Shown: piece after piece, positions 17,266-27,326 of the stretch
Layout: each line of letters opens with the position of its first letter
Position numbering within the stretch: the stretch's first letter is position 1
Assembly: GCF_902770715.1 (NCBI RefSeq)
Contig: NZ_CACXTS010000007.1
Span: 1-64,000 of the forward strand
Reading direction: 5' to 3'
Length of the DNA stretch: 64,000 bases
Origin: an uncultured Methanobrevibacter sp.
Lineage (GTDB): Archaea > Methanobacteriota > Methanobacteria > Methanobacteriales > Methanobacteriaceae
Notes under the pieces: model-generated
Told to the model about the DNA's origin: nothing
Database searches by the model: none
What the model saw: the letters and a program-made list of their open reading frames with translations, nothing else
Made by a program: the position numbers and the translations under genes

Positions 17266-18539
17266 CAGAATTCACCTTTAGCTATTTTTACTGCACAGTA
17301 TTCTCCGCACATCGCACACATTTCATTATCATCGAGCTCACATTTGTCACGGTATCTTCTAGGTTTGGACTTGTCGAGTGCAAGGTCAAATTGGGCTTCC
17401 CAGTCAAAGTCCCTTCTGGCCTTTGCCATTGCAAGTTCCCTGTCCCATGCCTGAGGTAATCCTTTAGCAACATCGGCTGCTTCGGCAGCTATTTTGGAAG
17501 CTACAACTCCTTCCTTAACGTCTTCAAGACTAGGCAGTGACAAATGTTCTGCAGGGGTTACATAACACAAAAAGCTGGCTCCTGCTGTTGCTGCAATGGC
17601 TCCTCCGATTGCTCCGGTAATGTGGTCATATCCAGGAGCGATATCTGTTACAAGAGGTCCGAGCACATAAAACGGAGCCCCATGACAGATTGTCTTTTGA
17701 ATTTCCATGTTTGCCTTAATCTGGTTCAGCGGCATGTGTCCCGGTCCTTCAACCATTACCTGCACATTGGCATCCTGTGCTCTTTTGACAAGGCCTCCAA
17801 GGGTTACAAGCTCTTGAATTTGAGGGATATCGCTTGCATCTGCCAGGCAGCCCGGCCTAAGTCCGTCACCTAGGGATAAGGTGATATCGTACTCATAGGC
17901 CAATTCCAAAAGGTAATCGTAATTTTCATATAATGGGTTTTCCATATCGTTGTGGTTAATCCATGAAGCGAGGAATGTTCCTCCACGGCTCACAATTCCC
18001 ATCATCCTTTTTGCATCTTTTAATTTTTGGACCAAATCTTTTGTAATTCCGCAGTGGAGGGTCATGAAGTCAACTCCTTCCTTTGCCTGATTTTCAATGG
18101 CCTTGAAGATGTCGTCAGGGTCCATATCAATGATTTCTCTGTTTTTGTTGAGTGTCACGACTCCGGCTTCATAAATAGGGACTGTGCCTATGCACAGGTC
18201 CACTGCATCCATGATTTTTTTCCTGAACAATTTCAAATCGGAACCTGTTGAAAGGTCCATCAATGCGTCCGCACCATATTCCTGAGCCAATTTGGCTTTG
18301 TCAATTTCAAGGTCGATATCATCAATCTTTGATGATGAACCGATGTTTGCATTGACTTTTGTTTTCAGACCTTCTCCAATTCCGCAAGGGTTGGAGTGTC
18401 CGTTTATGTTTTTTGGAATTACTACTTTTCCAATGTCTATTAATTTAGCTAATTTGTTTACATCTATATTTTCTGCTTTTGCAACATATTCCATTTCGGG
18501 TGTGATGTTGCCTTTTTGAGCTTCACTTTTCTGAGTCAA
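17265..18539 (-). CDS. thiC: Phosphomethylpyrimidine synthase ThiC
   Basis: 424 residues. It converts aminoimidazole ribotide to the HMP-phosphate of thiamine using a 4Fe-4S cluster and SAM. Seen: NGHSNPCGIGEG, MTLHCGITKDLV, SRGGTFLASW, DGLRPGCLADA, EGPGHMPLNQI and C-terminal CAMCGEYC, whose spacing is Cys-X2-Cys-X3-Cys, one residue tighter than the usual bacterial Cys-X2-Cys-X4-Cys. It lacks the N-terminal extension of bacterial ThiC (about 600 residues). No THI-box (CTGAGA) is visible in the 136-base leader region shared with the marker 8 gene. Confidence 0.94.
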   Translation of the reverse strand: MTQKSEAQKGNITPEMEYVAKAENIDVNKLAKLIDIGKVVIPKNINGHSNPCGIGEGLKTKVNANIGSSSKIDDIDLEIDKAKLAQEYGADALMDLSTGSDLKLFRKKIMDAVDLCIGTVPIYEAGVVTLNKNREIIDMDPDDIFKAIENQAKEGVDFMTLHCGITKDLVQKLKDAKRMMGIVSRGGTFLASWINHNDMENPLYENYDYLLELAYEYDITLSLGDGLRPGCLADASDIPQIQELVTLGGLVKRAQDANVQVMVEGPGHMPLNQIKANMEIQKTICHGAPFYVLGPLVTDIAPGYDHITGAIGGAIAATAGASFLCYVTPAEHLSLPSLEDVKEGVVASKIAAEAADVAKGLPQAWDRELAMAKARRDFDWEAQFDLALDKSKPRRYRDKCELDDNEMCAMCGEYCAVKIAKGEF

Positions 18540-18675
18540 GTTAATCCCTCTTGTTGACTAATCACTATAAACTCTATTCATTCAAGTATATAGAATTTTT
18601 TCAACTGGTGTACGGTTTAATTTACGATACATTTTATAGGTGTTTAATCAAATACTATTATTCAACGGTGGTTAT

Positions 18676-19527
18676 ATGGAAGATAGACATGTAATAGAAA
18701 CATTAGGCAAAGTAAAGGTTGTAATCGAAAACGGTGAAATTACTGAAGTTGGATCTTCAGAAATGAAATACTGTCCAATGTTTCATGCGATGCATAAGGT
18801 AGATGAGCTGAACGAAGAGTTCATCCGCAAGAATATCAATTTCAGAATCCAGGACTTTGGAATGTGCACTCCCGACAGGGTTGTTGAAATGGATGATTTG
18901 GTGACTGTAGGGATTTCAGAAATCCTGAAAACCAATATGGAGAAAGGAAATATAGACTGTGTTGTCGGCGTATGCGACGGTGCGGGAACAGTATTGATGA
19001 CCAATCCACGTGTAGTTCAAGGGGTTGGCGGAAGAGTTTCCGGATTGATAAGCACAACACCGATACCTGAAGTTATCAAAAATCTGGAAGAAAAGGACAG
19101 CATAGTTTTATATCCCGACACTGCTGAATTGAACCAATTGGAAGGATTGAAGCTTGCTGTTGAAAAAGGTTACAAGAACATTGCGATAACCGTCATACCT
19201 TCTCCGATGATTAAGGAGCTCAGGGAGTATCCTGTAGATGATGATGTTAACGTTTATATTTTTGTTGCACATACCACTGGCGTTGAGCCGGATATGGTGG
19301 AAATGCTATTTGAAAATGCTGATATTGTAACAGCTTGCGCTTCAAAAGCTATTTCAGACTATACTGATGAGAAAAAACCATATTATTACGGACTTAAGGT
19401 ACCGATATTCTGCGCCAGTGAGGATGGCCGCAGGTTCTTGGATGTGCGTCTTGAAAAAATAAACAAGCCTTTAACAACTAATGAATATCCTAGAAACAAG
19501 GATGATATGCCGCATAAATTACTTTAG
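18676..19527 (+). CDS. Methanogenesis marker protein 8 (DUF2099)
   Basis: About 283 residues. The order GKVKVVIENGEI, KYCPMF, NFRIQDFGMCTPDRVVEMDD, VGVCDGAGTVLMTNPRVVQGVGGRVSGL and a late TACASKAI segment fits the marker 8 family, found only in methanogens and relatives. Biochemical role is unknown; the family is assumed to serve methyl-coenzyme M reductase or cofactor functions. Start choice: GTG 18640 opens the frame, but GGTGGTT at 18667-18673 precedes ATG 18676, the likely start. The exonuclease gene follows after 9 bases. Confidence 0.82.
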   Translation: MEDRHVIETLGKVKVVIENGEITEVGSSEMKYCPMFHAMHKVDELNEEFIRKNINFRIQDFGMCTPDRVVEMDDLVTVGISEILKTNMEKGNIDCVVGVCDGAGTVLMTNPRVVQGVGGRVSGLISTTPIPEVIKNLEEKDSIVLYPDTAELNQLEGLKLAVEKGYKNIAITVIPSPMIKELREYPVDDDVNVYIFVAHTTGVEPDMVEMLFENADIVTACASKAISDYTDEKKPYYYGLKVPIFCASEDGRRFLDVRLEKINKPLTTNEYPRNKDDMPHKLL

Positions 19528-19536
19528 GATGTAAAT

Positions 19537-20193
19537 ATGAAAGTGATATATTTTGATACAGAAACCACAGGCCTTAATTCTAAATTTGATCGGATAATCG
19601 AATTGGCGATGCTGACTGTTGAAGACGGCGAGATTACAGATGAGTATGACAAGTTTGTCAATATCGATTGGGATTTACCTCCAAAAATCACACAGATTAC
19701 TGGAATCACTGATGAAATGTTGATTTTGGAAGGTGAAAGTGAAGCGCATATCGCAGAGGATTTAAAAAATAATTTAACTCCGGATACTTTAATGATTGCC
19801 CATAACTGCCAGTTTGATTTATCATTCGTTTACAGTCTGCTTGAAAGGCATTATCCTAATGATGCATATGAAATAGTTTCCAACAGTAAGTGGATGGATA
19901 CAGTAACAGTATTGAAAGACCGCAAGGAATTTCCTCATAAACTGATTGATGCAGTCAAGTATTACGGTATTGAAGAAGTTAACTTTCATCGGGCAATTGA
20001 TGATACAAAAGCATTGTATAATGTCACTCAGGCATTAAAAGAGGAACGGGACGATTTAAAGGAATACATCAATATCTTCGGCTATAATCCTAAATATGGT
20101 GTTAGTGGGTTTAAATTCTCATTCATAGAATATAAAAGACAATACTTCACTAAAAGAATGGTAAATTCAGATAAGATTTTACCAAGAAAATAA
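19537..20193 (+). CDS. 3'-5' exonuclease, DnaQ-like DEDDh family
   Basis: 218 residues. Exo I motif FDTETTG has D and E near residues 7 and 9, Exo II HNCQFDLSF has its Asp near 93, and Exo III has HRAIDDTKA with the catalytic His and Asp of the DEDDh type. The roughly 50 residues after this domain contain no clear motif. It may proofread or process DNA or RNA ends; the substrate cannot be read from sequence. It is cotranscribed with methanogenesis marker 8. Confidence 0.85.
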   Translation: MKVIYFDTETTGLNSKFDRIIELAMLTVEDGEITDEYDKFVNIDWDLPPKITQITGITDEMLILEGESEAHIAEDLKNNLTPDTLMIAHNCQFDLSFVYSLLERHYPNDAYEIVSNSKWMDTVTVLKDRKEFPHKLIDAVKYYGIEEVNFHRAIDDTKALYNVTQALKEERDDLKEYINIFGYNPKYGVSGFKFSFIEYKRQYFTKRMVNSDKILPRK

Positions 20194-20213
20194 GTTTTTA
20201 ATTTTGGAGGTTT

Positions 20214-20239
20214 GGGGAAAAATTTCTGTATTTTTCCCC
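20214..20239 (+). terminator. Hairpin after the exonuclease gene
   Basis: Perfect 9-bp stem GGGGAAAAA / TTTTTCCCC (20214-20222 with 20231-20239) with an 8-base loop, about 20 bases after the exonuclease stop. The downstream U-run is weak, but the position fits a terminator. Confidence 0.6.
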
Positions 20240-20279
20240 TAAATATGGTCAGAATTCAATTAAAAATAAAGAGGAGGGA

Positions 20280-20303
20280 GGAAGAAATTGTGGGATTTCT
20301 TCC
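20280..20303 (-). terminator. Hairpin directly after the cdc48 stop
   Basis: Perfect 9-bp stem: 20295-20303 pairs with 20280-20288 around a 6-base loop, abutting the stop codon at 20304-20306. On the minus strand it is followed by a pyrimidine-rich run. Confidence 0.65.
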
Positions 20304-22499
<2,196 letters not shown>

Positions 22500-22560
22500 G
22501 ATTATCATCTCCTTTTTGATGGCTGTAAAGTTAATAATTATAATTTGTCAAAATCTTTTT

Positions 22561-22575
22561 GTTACTTTTTGTAAC
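22561..22575. promoter_or_regulatory. Phr/HSR1-like dyad upstream of cdc48
   Basis: GTTAC-TTTTT-GTAAC is a perfect dyad about 10-25 bases downstream of the predicted cdc48 start site. Its TTAC-N5-GTAA core equals the core of the Pyrococcus furiosus Phr consensus as I recall it (TTTA-N2-TTAC-N5-GTAA-N2-TAAA); the outer boxes match only partly. A. fulgidus HSR1 recognises a similar N5 dyad before an operon that includes cdc48. Confidence 0.5.
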
Positions 22576-22606
22576 TTTATTGACAAGGATATCTGTGTAT
22601 GTTTTA

Positions 22607-22615
22607 CTATATAAA
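22607..22615 (-). promoter_or_regulatory. Probable TATA box of cdc48
   Basis: On the minus strand TTTATATAG is preceded by a purine-rich CGAAACC BRE-like element. The predicted transcription start is near 22585, giving an 86-base leader. The rest of the 317-base gap (22500-22816) is AT-rich, and I see no small gene in it. Confidence 0.55.
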
Positions 22616-22816
22616 GGTTTCGGTTTTGAAGATTTTTTTAAAACTAATGTAAAATAAGTTATTTCTTCTATAATTGATAATATATTCTTTATTATTATTG
22701 AAACAATTTTTATTTGCTAATCTATTTTAAAAAATAAAAATTAAAGGTTTATATTGAAATTAAAAATTTAATTACTTTATGACACTTTAACTTTTGTTCG
22801 TATTATCTAAAACAAG

Positions 22817-24127
22817 TTACCTGATGATTCCGCCAAATCCGGTGAAAAGTTCTTTTACCTTTTCGATATCCTCTTTATAGAGTGCGGTCACTTCAAAAGT
22901 CAGGCTTATGAATTTCTCATCGATTTGAGGGCCTGTATATGCGTCAGTTAATCTGATTTCAATGAGATTAGCTATGTTCATGACAGTATTTTCTATAGTT
23001 TCAACATGGACGTTCTTTGGGAATACGCAACTGATGGATTCGGTTTTTCTATTTAAATTTTCTAGCTTCCACTGGTAAAGTTCAGCTGGAAGCAGAATCC
23101 TGATGTTTGCTATACGAAGATTTTTAATTTTATTCCCGTCTTTCAACACGGCGGTCTTCCCATCAATGCTTTCAAGGGTTCCGACATGGATTTTCCCGGA
23201 ATAGATATGTTTAAGACCAACTTCCTGGCCGATTTGATTATTCAAATAGGTGTATTCATAACTTAAAGCGCTGATTGCCTTGTCACTTCTACCCAAAGCG
23301 TTTTTAATGTCGCCCATATGCTTTGTTGCCCTAATTGCAATGTCGATGAATTCATCTTCATCCCCTTTATTGATGACATCCCTTAGCTCAATAACCGCAT
23401 CGGCCAGTGCATTTCTAACTTTAGGACCAAAATTATTTCTTGACTGGATATTGTATGTCAAATACGGGTTTTGAGATACGATACGAGCTATCAAATCGAT
23501 CATCAGGTTGTAGATAGGACTCTCATAATCTTCAGTTTCTGATATGTCAACGCTTAATTTTTCAATTGCAGATGCTGCTGAAATGAATGAAAAATGGGTT
23601 AGGACCTGCACGATGCTCATCATGAAATCATGGTTTTCAGCGGTGGTTTCAATTATCCTCAAATTTTTGCTTGCGAGATAATTGTAGACTTTCGGATACC
23701 ATTTGCCTTTTTTGTCGGCAGTCAAAACAATGACCTGATTGTCAAGGCGGGTTGTTCTTGGACCAAAAACAGGGTGTGTTGGAATGTATTCTACTGTTTC
23801 GGGCAATGATTCGGCCATGGCTTTTGAAGGCTCTTCCTTGATGGAGGTCACATCAACCATCAATGACCCGCTTTTCATGAATGGAGCGACTTCACGGATG
23901 ACCTCTGAAGTATATTGTATTGGCACTGAAATAACCAGTATGTCGCTAATATTGGCCAATCCAGCATTTGACTCGATATAATTCACGCCTAATTCATCCG
24001 CTACACGTTTGCCTTTTTCGGGATTGTATCCAGTTATGAATACATTAAATTCATCTTTAAAGTAGTATACTAGAGTCTTTCCCAACCCGTCACTACCTCC
24101 AATAATTCCAACATTCATTTTAACCAT
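22817..24127 (-). CDS. tyrA: Prephenate dehydrogenase
   Basis: 436 residues. The N-terminal NAD(P)-binding Rossmann domain has GIIGGSDGLGKTLV at residues 7-20. Then come DILVISVP, VDVTSIKE and PTHPVFGP (catalytic-region His), and an all-helical dehydrogenase domain with Q-x2-THFSFISAA. The last 130 residues or so are an extra C-terminal part with IHVGTLESIDGKTAVL and GPQIDEKF segments, perhaps regulatory. It converts prephenate to 4-hydroxyphenylpyruvate in tyrosine synthesis. Start could be 24127 or 24118 (MNVGIIGG); no clear ribosome site decides. It is divergent from pelota. Confidence 0.87.
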   Translation of the reverse strand: MVKMNVGIIGGSDGLGKTLVYYFKDEFNVFITGYNPEKGKRVADELGVNYIESNAGLANISDILVISVPIQYTSEVIREVAPFMKSGSLMVDVTSIKEEPSKAMAESLPETVEYIPTHPVFGPRTTRLDNQVIVLTADKKGKWYPKVYNYLASKNLRIIETTAENHDFMMSIVQVLTHFSFISAASAIEKLSVDISETEDYESPIYNLMIDLIARIVSQNPYLTYNIQSRNNFGPKVRNALADAVIELRDVINKGDEDEFIDIAIRATKHMGDIKNALGRSDKAISALSYEYTYLNNQIGQEVGLKHIYSGKIHVGTLESIDGKTAVLKDGNKIKNLRIANIRILLPAELYQWKLENLNRKTESISCVFPKNVHVETIENTVMNIANLIEIRLTDAYTGPQIDEKFISLTFEVTALYKEDIEKVKELFTGFGGIIR

Positions 24128-24186
24128 TACTAATTTTTATAATTATTAAGTATATAAATTATTAACTAGAAAAATTATTGTGAATT

Positions 24187-25248
24187 ATGAAAATTATAAA
24201 AGAAGATGAAAAGGAAGGAATAGTTGAGGTAGTTCCTGAAACATTAGATGATTTGTGGCATTTGTCACACATAATCGAAGTTGGCGACAATGCCTCTTCC
24301 AAAACAACCAGGCGTATTCAAGATACTAGTGGAGATAAGATTAGAAGCGATAGGGGAGTTAAAAAAACATTCTACTTGGGTCTGGATATAGAAAGCATTA
24401 GTTTTCATTTGTTCACTGGAAAATTAAGGCTGACTGGAGTAATCACAAGAGGGCCTGAAGATTTGATACCTCTCGGATCACACCACACTCTTGAAGTTAA
24501 GCTCAACACTCCATTATCAATTAGGAAGGAGCGCTGGCCAAAATGGGCAATCAAAAGAGTTAATCAAGCTATTGAGGCTTCTAAAAAATTGTCAGCCATA
24601 ATTGTTGTATTGGAAGATGACACTGCAACTCTTGGTTTGATGAGGCAGTTCGGAATTGAATATTACGGTCCTATTAAGGGACATGTATCTGGAAAAAGGA
24701 TAATCGATAAGAATAGACAAAAAAACATCATTCAATTCTATGAAAAAGTAATAGAATCAATAGAAAAATTCGATTCAATTCAAAACATTGTCATTGCAGG
24801 ACCGGGCTTTGTCAAAAACGACTTTTATGATTACATCAAAGACAAGCATAAGGAATTGGCCGAAATATCCATTGTGGAAGCTACAGGGTCAGGCGGCAGA
24901 AACGGCATCAGTGAAGTTCTCAAGAAGGGAACTGTTGAAAAGCTGACAGCTGAAAATAGGGTGGCTTTGGAAATGGGCGCCGTAAATAATCTGCTAACTC
25001 AAATAGCCAAGAATTCATCTAAAATCGCTTATGGTTTAAAGGAAACTAAAAATGCAATCAATTTGGGGGCTGTCAGCGAACTGCTTATTTTAGATACCAA
25101 GGTTGCAAGCGAAGACATGGGCGATGCGATGGACATGGTCGAAAACATGAAAGGTGAAGTGATGGTTGTAAGCAGCGAGCATGAGGGCGGAAAGCAATTA
25201 GAAAGCCTTGGTGGTATGGCGGCCATTTTAAGATATGAAATTAGCTAA
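24187..25248 (+). CDS. pelA: mRNA surveillance protein pelota
   Basis: 353 residues with the three eRF1-like domains of Pelota/Dom34. The N-terminal Sm-like domain has ETLDDLWHLSHII and the RRIQDTSGDKIRSDRG loop; the central domain has IVVLEDDTATLGLMRQFGI; the C-terminal domain has ELLILD and GGMAAILRYEI. As in the family, the central domain lacks the GGQ motif of release factors. It rescues stalled ribosomes with an EF1A-like partner and ABCE1 (present at 58122-59900). A TATA element at about 24151-24160 would start transcription within a few bases of the ATG, so the message may be nearly leaderless. Confidence 0.93.
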   Translation: MKIIKEDEKEGIVEVVPETLDDLWHLSHIIEVGDNASSKTTRRIQDTSGDKIRSDRGVKKTFYLGLDIESISFHLFTGKLRLTGVITRGPEDLIPLGSHHTLEVKLNTPLSIRKERWPKWAIKRVNQAIEASKKLSAIIVVLEDDTATLGLMRQFGIEYYGPIKGHVSGKRIIDKNRQKNIIQFYEKVIESIEKFDSIQNIVIAGPGFVKNDFYDYIKDKHKELAEISIVEATGSGGRNGISEVLKKGTVEKLTAENRVALEMGAVNNLLTQIAKNSSKIAYGLKETKNAINLGAVSELLILDTKVASEDMGDAMDMVENMKGEVMVVSSEHEGGKQLESLGGMAAILRYEIS

Positions 25249-25300
25249 TTTAAGTAATACTTTTATATAATATGAAAAATTAAAATTATATGTGATTATT

Positions 25301-26266
25301 ATGTTCTATTTGTCGATTATTATTGCATTTGTATTGGTTTTTATTTTATCAGCGGCAGGTACTGCGATTCTAAATGTTATTTTTAGATTTTTAGGTACAA
25401 GGGGTTATTTAGGCAATCTGTTCCCGAATGTAAGGGGAGGAATTCCGCGTGCAATCGGTGTAATTCCATTCATAATCCTGTCTTTTTTCATGATACCTGG
25501 CGCAAATACTCTTATTTTAATCATCGGTATTTTTGCATTGATTGATGATATTGTAGGACGTAGAAGATTCGAACCGTTAGGAATTGAATGGGGCCAGCTT
25601 TCAAGAGGTATAGGAATTATTTTGGTCATGATTGTAGGTATTCTTGAAGGATATTGGATTTCCGCAATTTTCATCGCACTGATGGTTCAGCCAATGAACA
25701 TTTCAGACATGCAGCCTGGATCAACTTGTATTGTTACAATGATAATGTGCGTAGTTACCGTAATTCTAATGTTGATTTTCGGTTCTCCGATGGTCGGCGA
25801 ATTGCCTGCTGTCTATACTCCTCTACTGATATTTACAGTATGTTTAGGATATTGTCCGCTTGACTTTTCAGGAAAGATCATGATGGGCGAAGTTGGAAAC
25901 CACACTTTTGGAGTCGCACTTGGATTGGCATTTTATTATGTTGGAGGGCTATGGTCCTTAATCCTTCTCGGAATCATAACCACAGCATTGATTGCATTTG
26001 TCAGAAGGAACAATCTGAGGGTTTTCTTCAGCCAAAAATTAGGAATGAATAATCCTACTTTCGGAGATTATTTCATGGATGTCTTAACCGGCGGAGGTTT
26101 GGGCGATTTGCTTAGGAAATGGATACTTAAAGATAAGCAATACACAGTTAAAAGCCCATTGCTGATATCATTAGGATTCAGAAGATTGCTGTACAATCCA
26201 TATGCAACACATACAAGTAATTTTTCCTCAAGAAACGAAATTCCAAGACTGGAAAAAGGAGCGTAA
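25301..26266 (+). CDS. MraY/WecA-family glycosylphosphotransferase, probable pseudomurein pathway
   Basis: About 321 residues with around nine membrane helices. Polyprenyl-phosphate sugar-1-phosphate transferase motifs are recognisable although altered: an early LVNxxP-like PNVRGGIPR, the metal site ALIDDIVG near residue 85, NISDMQPG in place of N-x2-DG-x2-G, and MMGEVGNHTFG in place of MGDxGS. It probably moves a UDP-activated precursor onto undecaprenyl or dolichyl phosphate in the membrane. The MurG-like gene follows 4 bases later, so the pair likely builds a lipid-linked pseudomurein unit. GTGATT overlapping the GTG at 25292 acts as ribosome site for ATG 25301. Confidence 0.78.
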   Translation: MFYLSIIIAFVLVFILSAAGTAILNVIFRFLGTRGYLGNLFPNVRGGIPRAIGVIPFIILSFFMIPGANTLILIIGIFALIDDIVGRRRFEPLGIEWGQLSRGIGIILVMIVGILEGYWISAIFIALMVQPMNISDMQPGSTCIVTMIMCVVTVILMLIFGSPMVGELPAVYTPLLIFTVCLGYCPLDFSGKIMMGEVGNHTFGVALGLAFYYVGGLWSLILLGIITTALIAFVRRNNLRVFFSQKLGMNNPTFGDYFMDVLTGGGLGDLLRKWILKDKQYTVKSPLLISLGFRRLLYNPYATHTSNFSSRNEIPRLEKGA

Positions 26267-26270
26267 TTGT

Positions 26271-27320
26271 ATGAAAGCATTATTTATTGTCACTGGGAGA
26301 GGCTTGGGTGGCGATGCGATGGTTGCCTTAAATACCATGAGGGCCCTTGAAAGAAGAGGAGTCCAATGTGAAATAGCTCTTGATGCATCCGCTCACGGGT
26401 CATTATTTGAAAAAAACGGATATTCCTGGCATAGGATTTCAGTTCCCCATGCGGGAGGCCATTCAGCCACAAAATTGTCAGCCGCCAAAGGTGCTTTAAA
26501 ATTGTTAACCGCAACTTTCAAAGCCAGAAAACTTATTAAAAAATTGAAAGTTGATTTTGTTGTTGGTGTATTGGGTGGAGGAGCTATTGTAGCTTCATTA
26601 GGAGGTAAATTTGCACGCAAACCAACATTTTCTTTAATTTCAACACCTCTTGATTCAAAGGTATGTCCTAAATTTAATCAATCTTATATTTTGCCCGAAT
26701 TGGATAAATTCAGATGGGAAACATTGCCAAAAAATATGGATAAGGCTTTTTATCCTTTGTCTGAGGATGTGGGTGATGGAAATCCTCAAATTGCCCTTCA
26801 GAAATTAAAGGAATTTTCCAATTTCGACGAAAATAAAAAAACTATAGTGTTCTCTTCAGGTTCATCCATATTTAAGGGAATGCTTGATGGAATAAACTTG
26901 GTATCCGAATGCAGTGATGAATATAATCTTGTTTTGGTCGGAATTCCACTCCATGATGAATACTATGACCTGATTGATGAAAACAAAATCATCTATGTCG
27001 GATACATTGACTGGATCAATCATCTATTCAAGTTTTCTGATTTGACAGTTCTTACAGATGACGGTGTGTCTCTTGAAGAGGCGTTGACATGTGAAAAGCC
27101 TATCATTGCCCTTACGAAAGTTAAATGGGGAAGATATCAGAATATGGCTGGAGTATTTAAAGGAGCCATCATCGAATCTGAAGTCAGTGATGTTTGCAAA
27201 AGCATCGATGAAGCTTTCAAGAACTATGACTCACTTCAAAAGAATGCATTGGTTTACGGTAAACAATGTGCTGAAGCTGCTGATGATTTAGCAGACAGAA
27301 TCTTGAAAAAATTAGAATAG
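26271..27320 (+). CDS. MurG-like glycosyltransferase
   Basis: About 349 residues, GT-B fold. The N-terminal GRGLGGDAMVALNTMRAL loop resembles the glycine-rich loop of MurG/GT28 enzymes, then VGVLGGGAIVASLGGKF in place of the second loop. The C-terminal domain has VFSSGSS and the donor-binding region LTDDGVSLEEALTCEKPIIAL. It likely transfers a UDP-amino sugar to the lipid-linked product of the MraY-like enzyme. AAAAGGAG precedes ATG 26271, which defines the start although the frame opens at 26202 inside the previous gene. Exact substrates are inferred. Confidence 0.78.
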   Translation: MKALFIVTGRGLGGDAMVALNTMRALERRGVQCEIALDASAHGSLFEKNGYSWHRISVPHAGGHSATKLSAAKGALKLLTATFKARKLIKKLKVDFVVGVLGGGAIVASLGGKFARKPTFSLISTPLDSKVCPKFNQSYILPELDKFRWETLPKNMDKAFYPLSEDVGDGNPQIALQKLKEFSNFDENKKTIVFSSGSSIFKGMLDGINLVSECSDEYNLVLVGIPLHDEYYDLIDENKIIYVGYIDWINHLFKFSDLTVLTDDGVSLEEALTCEKPIIALTKVKWGRYQNMAGVFKGAIIESEVSDVCKSIDEAFKNYDSLQKNALVYGKQCAEAADDLADRILKKLE

Positions 27321-27326
27321 TGGCAT

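Noticed and set aside
18540-18675. Possible TPP riboswitch before thiC
   Set aside because: No CTGAGA-type box or pyrophosphate-binding helix is visible on the minus strand in this region.
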